Under the pieces are notes generated by a model. The model saw only the letters and a list, made by a program, of their open reading frames with translations, did not search any database and was not told where the DNA came from. A DNA stretch of 64,000 bases from Sepioteuthis lessoniana (taxonomy: Eukaryota > Mollusca > Cephalopoda > Myopsida > Loliginidae): NCBI GenBank assembly GCA_963585895.1, contig OY757912.1, positions 80,604,154 to 80,668,153 on the forward strand, given 5' to 3'. The first letter of the stretch is position 1. The number at the start of each line of letters is the position of its first letter. This document shows positions 53,807-64,000 of the stretch, in pieces. Position numbers and translations under genes: made by a program.

Positions 53807-54806
53807 TTAGTTGGTTGGTTGTTTGGGTTTTATGGCATATTAACCTTTGTAGGTTATTTAATGCCGAATCCATTTTTATACAAATAATCAGTTCTATTTC
53901 AAACAATCCAGTTTAGCTTGAGTACACTGTTTAATTGTCAAAAACATTTCTATTTCAAGCAATTCAGTTTATTCAAACAGTTCTAATTCAGCTAATTCAA
54001 TTTAGTATAAGTATAGATTTCGTTTACACACAGTTAAATGTCAAAACAGTTCGATATCAAACAATTCAGTTGAGCATAAGTACAGTTTCAATGTTAAAAA
54101 CAGTTCTATTTCAAACAATTCAGTTTACCATAAGTATGCAGTTTGAATGTAATTATAGTTTAATTGTCAATAACATTTCTTTCAAGCTATTCAGTTTAAT
54201 CAAACGGTTCTAATTCATGATTCAATTTAGCATAAGTATGTAGTTTAGTTCTATTTAACTCACAGATAGGGCCCTATCAGGTGCTACCATTCCAGGCCAG
54301 AGTGAACCTGGCAATAAAGGGGTGCTCCGCATTCCCCAAAACCCCAGTATCACTGGAACCTCACCATCAGATTGTTTAGTGTCATATCCAGGATGCTCGT
54401 TGGCGACGGGGGGTACTCTTCTTCAGAGGTTCAGTTGTTGTATTCTACAGCCCCAGCCAACTGGGCAATACACAGAGTTAATGGCAAAACAGTTTCATTT
54501 CAGATAATTCAGTTTTGCATAAGTACGCAGTTTAAATGCAAAAATCAGTAAACTCAAAAAACCACGGTTCAGTTCTATTTAATCCATAGATAGGAAGGAC
54601 TCTTATCAGGAGCTACCACTCTAGGCCAGAGTGAACCTGGGAGCAATGACAATGAAGGGGTACTCTGCATTCCCTAAAGCTCTAGCATTACTGGAACCTA
54701 GCCATCAGATTGTTTAGGGTCATAATCAGGACACTCTTTGGGGGGGGGTCTTACCCCGATGCAGAGAAGCAGTCGGTGTATTCTACAGCCCCAGCCGACT
54801 GGACAA
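53807..54806 (-). mobile_element. E2, non-autonomous element with both LINE ends
   Basis: A perfect 11-bp target duplication AAAAGATTTGG (53796-53806 and 54807-54817) flanks a 1000-bp minus-strand element. It ends at the left with the LINE tail (TTATGGCATATTAACC, GTAGGTTATTTAATGCC in plus orientation). The ~55-bp array follows at about 53885-54250, then a body/head at 54251-54475, a short array piece, and a second body/head at 54595-54806 (CAGCCCCAGCCGACTGG). Relative to E1 it has a duplicated head-body. No ORF. Confidence 0.82.
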
Positions 54807-54817
54807 AAAAGATTTGG

Positions 54818-55330
54818 GATATTGAAGTTGTGCCAAGGAATTTTCAATATAATCAAGTTCAAGATTTAAAAATTTGGTGGTATAAATTCTAAGGGCTCTA
54901 AAGTAAAACTCTCTGATTATTCCATTTTTCATTTTGGTATTATGATATGAGAAAAATGGATATGATCATTTTTATTGGTGGATTTATGATAAACTTCAAA
55001 TCCTATTTTTTTTAAATTAATCTACCGCAAATATGTTACCCTTTTTGAAAAAAAAAATTTTGAACACTAATTTTACACTTTTATTCTGAAATAGAATTAA
55101 GGATAATAAAACACTAAGAATTTTCTCATTTTTTCATTTGAAAATAATTTTTCAGATGAGACATGACATTACATACTAACATTACTTTGAAGATGGTTTA
55201 AGAAAAAAGAAACATTAAAGGATGGCAAATCCTTTATATTTGAAGAAATACATCCTCTATCTTGTTTTTTTATATTTTATTTGTGTAAATTTAAACTAAG
55301 TTAATTTTCATTATTTCAAGCCATATAACG
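54818..55330. other. AT-rich DNA, no gene
   Basis: No recognised content between E2 and the Copia LTR. Confidence 0.5.
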
Positions 55331-55783
55331 TGTTGGATTGTTTGGGAGAGGTTCATTTGAATATGTACAAGCCATCTACAAATTGCTAGCAAGTATTTAT
55401 AGACTTGTCCATCAATAGCAGCAGGAGATTGGCCAATCAGTAATTACTAGATCATGTATGATCATATATGAGGAGGGGCATGGTACTCACAATATTTGAA
55501 TGTATTACAGCCTTCGTAGAGACAAGACGTACCTTTTTGTATTAAAGAATCCCACAACTGAAAAATAAGATGACTACCTGAATTTCAACAGGTTATGGAG
55601 CCAGAACAGTGAAACTGTTCTTTGATGGTGGTGAATCCAAGTATGAATTGCGGGAAATGAAGTTCCTATGATATCTTAGAATTCAACATTTACACCAAAT
55701 TATACTGTCACCAACAGATCAAAGTGATGATATGAATTTTTTAAGATAAGAATGATTCCATCTTCGCCGAGCTCATTCAGTAT

Positions 55784-56428
55784 TTGGACGATAAAAGTCT
55801 GTCATTAGTAATAAGAGATGCAAAAGGCAATGGAAAAAAGGCCTTAAGAATATTAAGAGAATATCATTTATTAAAAGGAAAGCCGAAAGTTATTTCCCTC
55901 TATACAGAGCTAACATCTTTGAGAAGATTGGAATCACATGCTATTACAGACTATATAATAAGGGCAGAGAATATTTCTAATACTCTGAAAGAAGCTGGGG
56001 AAGTTATAAGCAACAGGCTTTTAATTGCCATGGCTCTAAAAGGGTCGCCTCCTAATTTTAAACTTTTTACAACAGTCATAATCCAGAAGAAAACCTTGAC
56101 TTTTTCTGAATTTAAGGTATGTTTAAGAATTTATGAAGAAACAGAGCATATGTGTTACCCACAAGATGAATCCAACAATATATTACAAATGAAAACCACA
56201 TTTAAAAAAGCTAAGCCAAGGAATAAACTTCAGGTAAGTACCCATTCACATGATTATAAATCAACTAATTATTACTATAACAATTACCAGAAACCTCAGC
56301 ATAATAGTAAAGACTATAATATTTCCCTTCAGGGAAGACAAATATTATTTGTTACATTTGTAAGAAAAAAGGCTATAAGATTTTCTAATGCTGAAATCAA
56401 AGACGAAAAGATTTTTGTCAGAATATAA
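55784..56428 (+). pseudogene. Copia gag fossil
   Basis: The frame contains LLKGKPKVISLYTELTSLRR, ITDYIIRAENISNTLKEAGE and LLIAMALKGSPPNFK, the usual layout of Copia gag (UBN2-type) domains. A zinc-knuckle region is expected at its end. It is part of the composite fossil. Confidence 0.8.
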
Positions 56429-56489
56429 GAACCTATCCAAAAACCCAAACCTATTTCTTTGCTTTAGGATGTGACCAAGAGAGAGCATT

Positions 56490-57770
56490 CCCAGGTGGAT
56501 TTATTAATTAATGATTCTAAGGGATTGGAATGAATTTATCAATTAAATGGATAGAAGGATAATTTTAGAAATAAGTTTGTTTTTCTTTAATACAGAGAAT
56601 AGGAAAAGGAATTTCTTTTTTTAAAATTTTTATCTTATTTTTTTCCTTCCTTTTGGAATAACGTTCCTGGGGTTGAGTCTTTAGTCAGTAAGGTGATGGT
56701 TCGGGGAGTGGAGAGATGGGTTCATTGATTGAATCCTGTGATAAATGGTGAATGGGATCTTGGGTGGTCTGAGGATGAAGTCCAGGCTTAAGGTCCGAGA
56801 CAAGATAAGTGGATTTCATTCGATTCAAGTGATCTTTGTCTGGGCGAAAATCAGCGGGGCATCCAAATTCATTTTTAGTACCACTTAAAAACAGCCATCT
56901 GTGGAGTTTTAAAAGATAATACGAAATACGGGGTGTTCCAGGCAATTTACATATCATTATTCATAGGCGTAGCTAAAAATTGTTGATACCCCACCCTTCT
57001 CAATAAAAGCAGTCGGCAAAGAGAATTAATTTCAGTACGGAGAGCAGAGTGCGGAGTTCAGTTTGAGGCAGTGATTGAAAAAGGACAGACATATTTTTCG
57101 GCAGTCTGAGATAGACATTTTTTGGGAGAAAAGAACTGTAGAGTCCAGAGGAAAGACAGAAATTTTGAGCAGTCAGACAGAAATGCCGAACGCTACGAAA
57201 CGACTTTGTGAATCGTGCTGCTCCAATCAAAACCAAGAGATGGAAATAGAATCTTTGCAAATCCAGATAATTTTATCAACAAAGCTGAAAAAATAAACCT
57301 TTAAGTTAAAGTAAACAAGGATCCTTAGTTGTTCCCCTTACACTTTCTGGATGTATCAGATTCCTTCTTTGTTCTCTCTCTCTCTCTCTCTCTTGCTTAC
57401 TAACTGAGTGAGTAAATCTCATGTGACCCTTTCTTTGTACTCTACACATTTGAGTAATTTCTTCTATGGCGAGATAAAGACAATAGCCTTGAAAAAGTTT
57501 TATTATTCAAGAATCGAAAGTGTTGCTTGTCTCTTTTTGTGTTCTTGTGGTTGCGACAAGAACTATTTTCCACATTAACAGCGATTTTTCTTTCGGCATA
57601 GATTCCAGCCAAATCGACTCCCACGGTTGAACCGATCTGAGGTAACTAAAACACCGCTATTTGGGTAAAAAAAAATCACAACATGGCAAATAGTGGTGGT
57701 TCCCTCAGCTCAAATTGATTTCGGTGAAAATTGCCTGAGTGGACCAGACATACCGGCCAGCGGCTGGATA
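56490..57770. other. Foreign segment inside the Copia fossil
   Basis: The Copia reading stops making sense here and resumes near 57.8 kb. The segment contains CACAACATGGCAAATAG at about 57677, resembling a primer-binding region, AATAAACC at 57293 and a (CT)n run at 57377-57394, so another retroelement end was probably inserted. Its edges and family are unresolved. Confidence 0.4.
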
Positions 57771-57899
57771 CTATGTCAGAGGATATGATATTGTTTCAGA
57801 AAAAAGTAATCTATTGGTTCACTGCAGAGCTACCAAATATGTAATAACTGATAAATGAAAATTTATTAATTTTTATTAAAATTTTGAACCAGGGAACCA

Positions 57900-58791
57900 T
57901 TTTGTTGAATTGGCTGACGGCAGCTGAGCAAATAACATAGTGATGAAAAGAGGTGACGCCTGCATTTATCTATGCAATAGCAAAGGACATGTGTAGATTA
58001 TCTTAAAAAATGCTTTATATAAACCAACTTTTAAACAAAATATATTTTTAGTACAAGCAGCAGCAAAAAATGGTATGCATATAAGTTTTGAGCGTGACAA
58101 CTGCCAATTAATTTAACCTAATGGAGCAGTTTTCAACATAACACAGAGAGGACAATTGTATTATCTGAAAAATATCCTTTATGCCAAAAATGCTACTTAT
58201 GACTTACATAATTGGCATAAAATATTAGGCCATTGTAATGAATCTGTTATCAAAAACTTACCCAACTATGTAAAAGGAATGAAGTTAAAACCGACTTCAA
58301 ATTATGCTCTTAACATTCAAAGGAAGATGTCTAATGACAAAAATAAGACTTTGGATCACAAAGCAATGAAAATTTTTGCACTTGTACACAGTGACTTAGT
58401 AGGCCCTATTCAACCCTTAGCAAAAGATGGTTATGAATATGCACTTAATTTTATTGATGACTATTTTGGCCGTATAATGTTATATTTCTTAAAACACAAG
58501 TCCGACACTTTGCTCGCTGCAACGAAATATCTAACTGACATCACCCCTTACAACCATGTAAAATGTTTATGGACAGACAATGGAAGAAAGTTCACTTCTG
58601 AACCTTTTCAACAGTTACTTGTACTTAAGAGGATCAAACATGAGCAGTCAGCTCCTTATTCCCAGCATCAAAATGGAACCATTAAGCATTCATGGCGAAC
58701 CTTATTTTCCATGGCAAAGTGTTGCCCTATTGAGTCAAAATTGTCCCAAAAACATGTGGGTTTACACCTTGATGGCTTCAGCATATATTAG
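57900..58791 (+). pseudogene. Copia pre-integrase and integrase fossil
   Basis: The frame around 58156-58791 includes YDLHNWHKILGHCNE (the zinc-binding start of Copia integrase), LVHSDLVGPIQPLAKDGYEY and WTDNGRKFTSEPF, the catalytic core motifs. The part just upstream reads RGDACIYLCNSKGH and YKPTFKQNIFLVQAA. Confidence 0.8.
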
Positions 58792-59493
58792 AAATTGTTG
58801 TTATACACAAGAAAAACTCCACATGAAAGTTTTACCAGTTCGAAAACAAATTTAGATAAAATGCATATTTTTGGTACAACTTGGTTTTGTCATGTACAAA
58901 ATAAAACAAAATTAGATCCATGGCATCTTTGCTGGCTATGATAAGCAAAGTCCAGCTTACTTGATTTATTTTCTGGAATCAACGGCTATTAAAAGAGTTG
59001 GGTGTGTAAAATTCACCAATTCTTATGATAATAGCCCACTAATGAGACAAGATGAACATACAAAATTGTTGGACTATATAAGCAACACATGATAAACAAC
59101 TAAAAGATAACCTTAACACCAAAGGAGAGGGGCAAATAAGACAGTATCCAATCTGACAGAGAAGAAGACCCAATTTTTTCATAGTTGAAAATTTTGAATT
59201 TAGTGGAGTTGACTACTGTTGTACAATGTGTACAATCCCCACTAATTTCCTGAGGCCATTAACTCAAAAGATTCTAAATACTGGGTTTCCACAATGTGAA
59301 AGGAATTTGATTCCTTAGTAGAAAATAATACTTTTGAATGGCAGAAAGCTCCAAGAGATAAAAATATTGTTGGTAGTTGGTGGTTGTAGATTATAAAAAG
59401 TAAACATGACAGAAGTTATGAGTATAAAGCCTGATTTGTGGTCAAGGGCTACTCGCAAATATATAGTAACGATTTTAGAGAAACTTTTGCCCA

Positions 59494-60500
59494 ATGACAA
59501 ATATGGCTTTCAAAAGGTTACTATTGCAAATAGCAGTTCATTATGACTTGTTAATTCATCATATGGATGTTAAGAGTGCATATTTAAATGTCCCCTTAGA
59601 CTATGAAATATATGTTGAGCTGCCAGAAAGCTTTGAGTGTAAAAGTGGGAATTATGTTTGGAAACTTAAAAAATCCTTATATGGGTTAAAACAGAGCAGT
59701 TGAACCTGGAATAAAACATTCCATATTTATTTAACAACACAAAATTTCAAGCAGTCACTTATGGACCCCTGTATGTACATTCAAAATGTTAACAATCAAA
59801 TATCCATCATTTTATTGTGAGTAGACCATATATTAATAGCTTCAAAAACTGAAGTAGACTTAATGAAAATTAAGGCAAAACTGAACTCTAGATTCAAAAT
59901 GACTGATTGTGGGAAATTATCCTGGTTTTTAAAAATACAATTTGAATGAAAAAATAGTACTATTAAAATGAATCAATCTAGATATATTAAGAAGATATTA
60001 TCAAAGTTTGGCATGGCAGATTGCAAACCACGATAAACTCCATGTGAAATAGATATAAAGAAAACAAGTGACGAAGTTGATTTAATAGATAGCAAACCTT
60101 ATCATGAAATTATTGGCAGTCTAATATATATAATAGTTGCAACAAGACCAGACATTTGTTATACAGTTATTAGGGTGTCCCAAGACCTAGTGAAACCAAA
60201 CTCTTTCCATTTAACAAAAGCAAAGCATGTCTTACACTATCAATCAGTCTTTAATATTTAAGAAATCACAGAAACCCTTGAAATTAGAATGATTTTATGA
60301 AGTAGATTGGGCTAATTTAAGTGAAAGAAAAAGTGTCAGTGTATATTGCTTTAGATTGGCAAAAGATTACCCAATGATTTCATGGAAATCTAAAAAGCAA
60401 AATTGAGTTGCTTTGTCAACATGTGAAGCTGAATTTATCACTATCTCATGAGCAAGTCAAGAAGCTCTGTATCTTAGAGCACTATTGAGAACTGTGACAG
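59494..60500 (+). pseudogene. Copia RT and RNase H fossil
   Basis: The RT region is recognisable by HHMDVKSAYLNVPLDYEIYV and VWKLKKSLYGLKQSS, and further on KPCIDN-type strain replaced by ATRPDICYTV. The RNase H-like end near 60400 reads VALSTCEAEFI. Typical Copia order, directly before the right LTR. Confidence 0.75.
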
Positions 60501-60694
60501 AACTAGAGTCCCTTATACAGGGAGGCATGTTGGATTGTTTGTGGGAGGGTTGTTTGAATATGTAAAAGCCATCTACAAATTGGTAGCAAGTATTTATGGA
60601 CTTGTCTATCAATAGCAGCAGAAGATCGGTCAGTCAGTGATGAATAGATCATATATGAAGAGGGGTATGCTACTTGCACTATTAAAACATATTG

Positions 60695-60951
60695 GAGGTG
60701 CCCTTGGTGTAATGGTTATCGTCGTAGGAAATGGACACGGTGATACGAGTTCAAATCCTGGACAAGGCTGATTGCATTTCACATAGCACTAATACCCTTG
60801 GGAAAAGTATGAATTCAATTATTCTCCCTCCAGCTATGGGTAAATAGTAGGGCAGATTGGGTTTTTCAGCCTTGGTGAAGCAAGTAGTCTAGGAGAAGGA
60901 AACTCTGAATTCAAACCAGTTAAACTCCACTTAAAAATTGACCTTGTGGAT
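60695..60951 (+). repeat. tRNA-derived SINE C in the Copia right LTR
   Basis: The head GCCCTTGGTGTAATGGTTAT, B box GAGTTCAAATCC, body CCTCCAGCTATGGGTAAATA and tail start AAAAATTGACCTTGTG match SINE C. The tail is cut short compared with the copies at 34.6 and 41.7 kb. A perfect 14-bp target duplication ATTAAAACATATTG (60681-60694 and 60952-60965) flanks it. Confidence 0.9.
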
Positions 60952-61049
60952 TATTAAAACATATTGCAGCCTTTGTAGTGACACGACGTACCTTTTTGTA
61001 TTAAAGAATCCCACAACTGGAAAACAAGATGGCTACCCGAATTTCAACA

Positions 61050-64000
61050 TAAAGAATGGTGGGAATTGGCTTTTTTATATATTTGTTTCAAATGAAGTTG
61101 CAGTGAGTTACTGAAGTATCACTTGAGATGATGTAAAGGTCCCAATTCAAATAACAATGGTATGTGAGGCGAGGTTGAATATTAGTTCCAAATTCACAAA
61201 TCTTTTATTAGATTAATACAAGATGTATAAACAAATAGTATCAATATAATAAAAGAAATAAACAAATAATATAAAAATAAAATTTATCTTGTTTTTGTAT
61301 TTGTTTTATTAGCATTAGTCTTTTTTGCAATTTATTATTAGTTTGTCTTTCCAGAAAATTTCAGCTGTTATGATGTATCACTTACAATTCACTATTTATT
61401 TGACAATGTTTATACTAGACAAGCTTTAACACAAATCATGTCACTCCTTTGTAATTTTCAATGATTAATTTCCCTATTTCAAAAGCCTCTTCAAAATCAC
61501 TCTAAAAGAAAGAAAGAAAGAAAGAAAAAATATTATCAGTAAGTCACATAATATAATGCATATACAATACAATCCTTTTACAATTTTAAATTTATAGTTT
61601 CTGTGTTTGTTTACTTTCTTGTAAGAAGGGAAAATGAAACTTAAAATATCATACCACATTGGTACCACATTGCCATGTTTACTGGCACTAGTTATGATAT
61701 CAGATCGTGCTGATTAATGTTGTCAAATATCATATCTCAATCACAGCATCAAATATAATATTGTCACGTGGTGTCCCATTGAGAAGATAGAAATATGATT
61801 ACTGCTATCCTCTTGTTTGAATTAACAGTAGCAAGCCATCAGAGAATGACCGTTAAGGCATGATAGTAAATTAGGTCAAGCTATCTGTCCTCAGTAACCT
61901 GACTTGGGTGACAGCTAGTAGCCCTAAGAAATCGCCCGACCAGGGAGAGGAAGAGAGAAGCCAAGTGATTGGCTGGGACCCTAAAACGGAAGTGGCACCT
62001 TCTTCCCGTCAGCGAAAAAACAAAAAGAAAAAGTTAGTTGTTGGACAGGGCTCGTGGCAGACGGAGCCAAAGCCAGTACTCCGGATAGAAGAAGACATAA
62101 AAATATTTCGGATTGAAGAAGCCATTTTCTTCAAGCCAGTGTTAAAAATAGCATAAAGTCTATTAGCCTGTAAAAGAGGAAAGATTCTCCACAGGAACTC
62201 CATCAAAGGAAAAATAAGATAAGTACCCTTGGGACTGTTTCTCCTTATATCCAATTTTATATACCCTCTCTCTCTCTCTCTTTGATGAAAACGAAAGACA
62301 AGAAAAGAAGAAAGACATTTATGTTCATGGACTGTTCATTTATTATATATTTGACACGTTGAAGGTGTATATCTATGTGTAGTAAAAGATTCATGTATTT
62401 TAATGTTCCCACGTGGTCTAAGTTGTTGTTTGTGGCGTCTGCTACGAATTTGTTACTTCATGTTTCTTTTCCAGCTTCTGTTCGCCTTATGTTACCTTGC
62501 TTAAAATTGTCCTATAAATTCCTTTAAAATATCACACGGGAAACCGGAATTGCCGACTACTATAATTAATATTATTACGTCTCAACCTAGAGGTCCATAT
62601 CTTCCATTGTCTAGGGGAGGAAGACTAGCGACCTGGTGGATGTGTGTATAGTGTGAAATTTGGAACCCCTTGCCAGCGGCGGTCAGTCTGGTCATAAATT
62701 AATCCCCCACATAATATGCCAGTTCTTATGTGCCCGAGGAAAAAACTCTGAACGAGGACTTATTCTATAAGGGATGAAGTGCCAACCTGCCCCGTCTTCA
62801 CACGTGTGAAAATAAAGAACCGTTTTGGGATAAAAGTAAATCTTTCACGTCACAATATCATACGCTGGTCGCTTAATGTAGAAAGGGTTGTTCTGGCAAA
62901 GAGCTCTTATGTCTGGATACTGCATCGAACAATAATGTTTTACTCTCTGTCTTTTCTCTGTACCACAAGCCCCAACTGCAATCACTTGCATCTCCAAAAT
63001 ATCCAAGTCTAGTAGAAGGCTGGGTTGGTCAATTCTTCTCCAAAAAGGTTGTCTGTGATGATTGATTGAGAAAATCAATCTTTGGTCGATCCTATGTTGT
63101 GTTTTTGATCTCAACCGAATGCTTAACCAAGTCAAATGCTTGGACTGAGAATTGTAGAATGCAAGAAAATCAACTCAGTTCAATCAGGAAATAACGTCAG
63201 ACTTCAACAATAACAAAACTTTATATTCCATAAACTAATTACAATTATTGAAGAACCCGTCCCATCTCTGCTGCAATGGATGTTAGTAAACCAGAAATTA
63301 TCTAATTGGCACATTGGTTTGAAGAGGGTTAGGCTGAGAAATTCTTCTATCAGGGTTGGTCTCTGGGTCTTTTGCATTGACTTCTAGCAGTGATTCCTGG
63401 CTTGAACTAATTGAGACTGTCGTAATGGCTGGTGTGGACTTCTCTGGTGCTGGAACTGGAACTCAGACTAGAACTAACAAGACTGCCAAAGTCTAGGTTT
63501 ATATAAAGATCCCAAATTTACTGGTGAGGGGTCTGGGAGGTTCTGGGCTACATTGATTTTCTATTACCATTTACGATTACCAAGTAATCAATTCTCACTT
63601 TCGCTGACTTTAGTGATTTCTGTCCTTCTCACTCCAACCTCATTCAGACTGTACCTCATACCAACACTCTAGTCATGAGGAGATCATGAAGAATATATCC
63701 TCCTCTTCTCGCAGGGATCAACTCTTATCTTTTCTTTAAGGACAAATATCACTGTCTTCAGTGATAAATTTATTTTCCTATGTGCATAGATGAAAAAGGA
63801 GTCATTACCTTTAGGCAATTAATATTACCTTTATCTTGATCTTAAGGGACAAAATGACCTGTATCGAAATAAACCAGATGCCTAACTGGCAACATATTCC
63901 CAAAGTCAGCAAAATATTATTTCACCATCATGGGAATTCTAAGAGCTTGGCATCATGCGGACCTGTCAGAGACAATTCAGATGTATCAGTTTGATTGATG
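61050..64000. other. No supported gene
   Basis: An AAAG microsatellite lies at 61504-61526 and a (CT)n run at 62265-62281. The 61908-62156 frame begins with GTG and has no recognised relatives. 63180-63260 contains AACAATAACAAAACTTTATA, possibly the end of an unrecognised minus-strand LTR. No family identified. Confidence 0.4.

Larger units (their letters stand above)
55331..61049 (+). mobile_element. Copia-type LTR retrotransposon fossil with both LTRs
   Basis: LTRs: 55331-55590 and 60528-61049, the latter enlarged by a SINE. Both start TGTTGGATTGTTTG and end AATTTCAACA. The flanks TAACG and TAAAG form a near-perfect 5-bp duplication. GGTTATGGAGCCAGAAC after the left LTR looks like a primer-binding site and CAGGGAGGCA before the right LTR like a polypurine tract. 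Parts in order: gag (55784-56428), protease/pre-integrase region, integrase (to about 58790), RT (about 59490-60170), RNase H (about 60290-60500). The order integrase before RT is diagnostic of Copia. A foreign segment lies at roughly 56.5-57.8 kb. Broken, with many breaks; moderately old. Confidence 0.85.

Noticed and set aside
61908-62156. 82-codon frame as a host exon
   Set aside because: It starts with GTG, not ATG, has no splice-site support and a simple lysine/glutamate-rich composition.

Overview
This window looks like a gene-poor, repeat-saturated piece of an animal nuclear genome, most likely a protostome invertebrate. The evidence is the mix of elements: an RNase H-bearing I/Jockey-group LINE, RTE LINEs ending in a (TGA)n tail, a mariner, a Penelope-type GIY-YIG fragment, Gypsy and Copia fossils, and tRNA-derived SINEs. 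The background is AT-rich with GC-rich repeat islands. I cannot name the species, and I found no host gene I can support; two or three short open frames are listed as unassigned.

Layout. 0-3.4 kb: mostly empty AT-rich DNA after an LTR-like fragment. 3.4-16 kb: an old minus-strand Gypsy fossil split by a 5'-truncated RTE LINE (itself carrying an LTR-like insertion), a solo LTR-like element with an RTE 3' fragment, a LINE-derived non-autonomous element (E1) and a 3.2-kb LTR-like element full of small hairpins and tandem arrays. 16-25 kb: a LINE 3' end, a lysine-rich open frame, and several LTR-like repeats with 4-bp target duplications. 25-29.2 kb: a mariner with an internal tandem duplication inside a retroelement repeat that is also present without it at 29.0 kb, plus a gag-protease fossil. 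29.2-32.5 kb: mostly unassigned, ending in a fragment of the hairpin-rich family.

32.5-42.6 kb is the best resolved structure. One minus-strand I/Jockey-group LINE is bounded by a perfect 12-bp target duplication. Six other repeats lie in it: two LTR-like elements of the hairpin family, two other solo LTR-like elements, one SINE directly in ORF1, and one SINE inside one of the LTRs. Removing them leaves about 5.6 kb, a normal LINE length.

42.6-55 kb: hairpin-module SINE-like repeats, two foldback elements, tRNA-like SINEs, microsatellites, a Penelope fragment and E2, a second LINE-derived element. 55.3-61.0 kb: a degenerate Copia fossil with both LTRs, a SINE sitting in the right one. 61-64 kb: nothing recognised beyond simple repeats.

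How the parts relate. The E elements keep both the 5' head and the 3' tail of the LINE at 32.5-42.6 kb, and one SINE carries the same tail, so this LINE is the likely source of their replication machinery. The hairpin-rich family carries SINE-like modules, with C(TTCG)G stem-loops, joined at GCGCGC and placed at the same site in two copies. That modular structure is the most unusual thing in the window.
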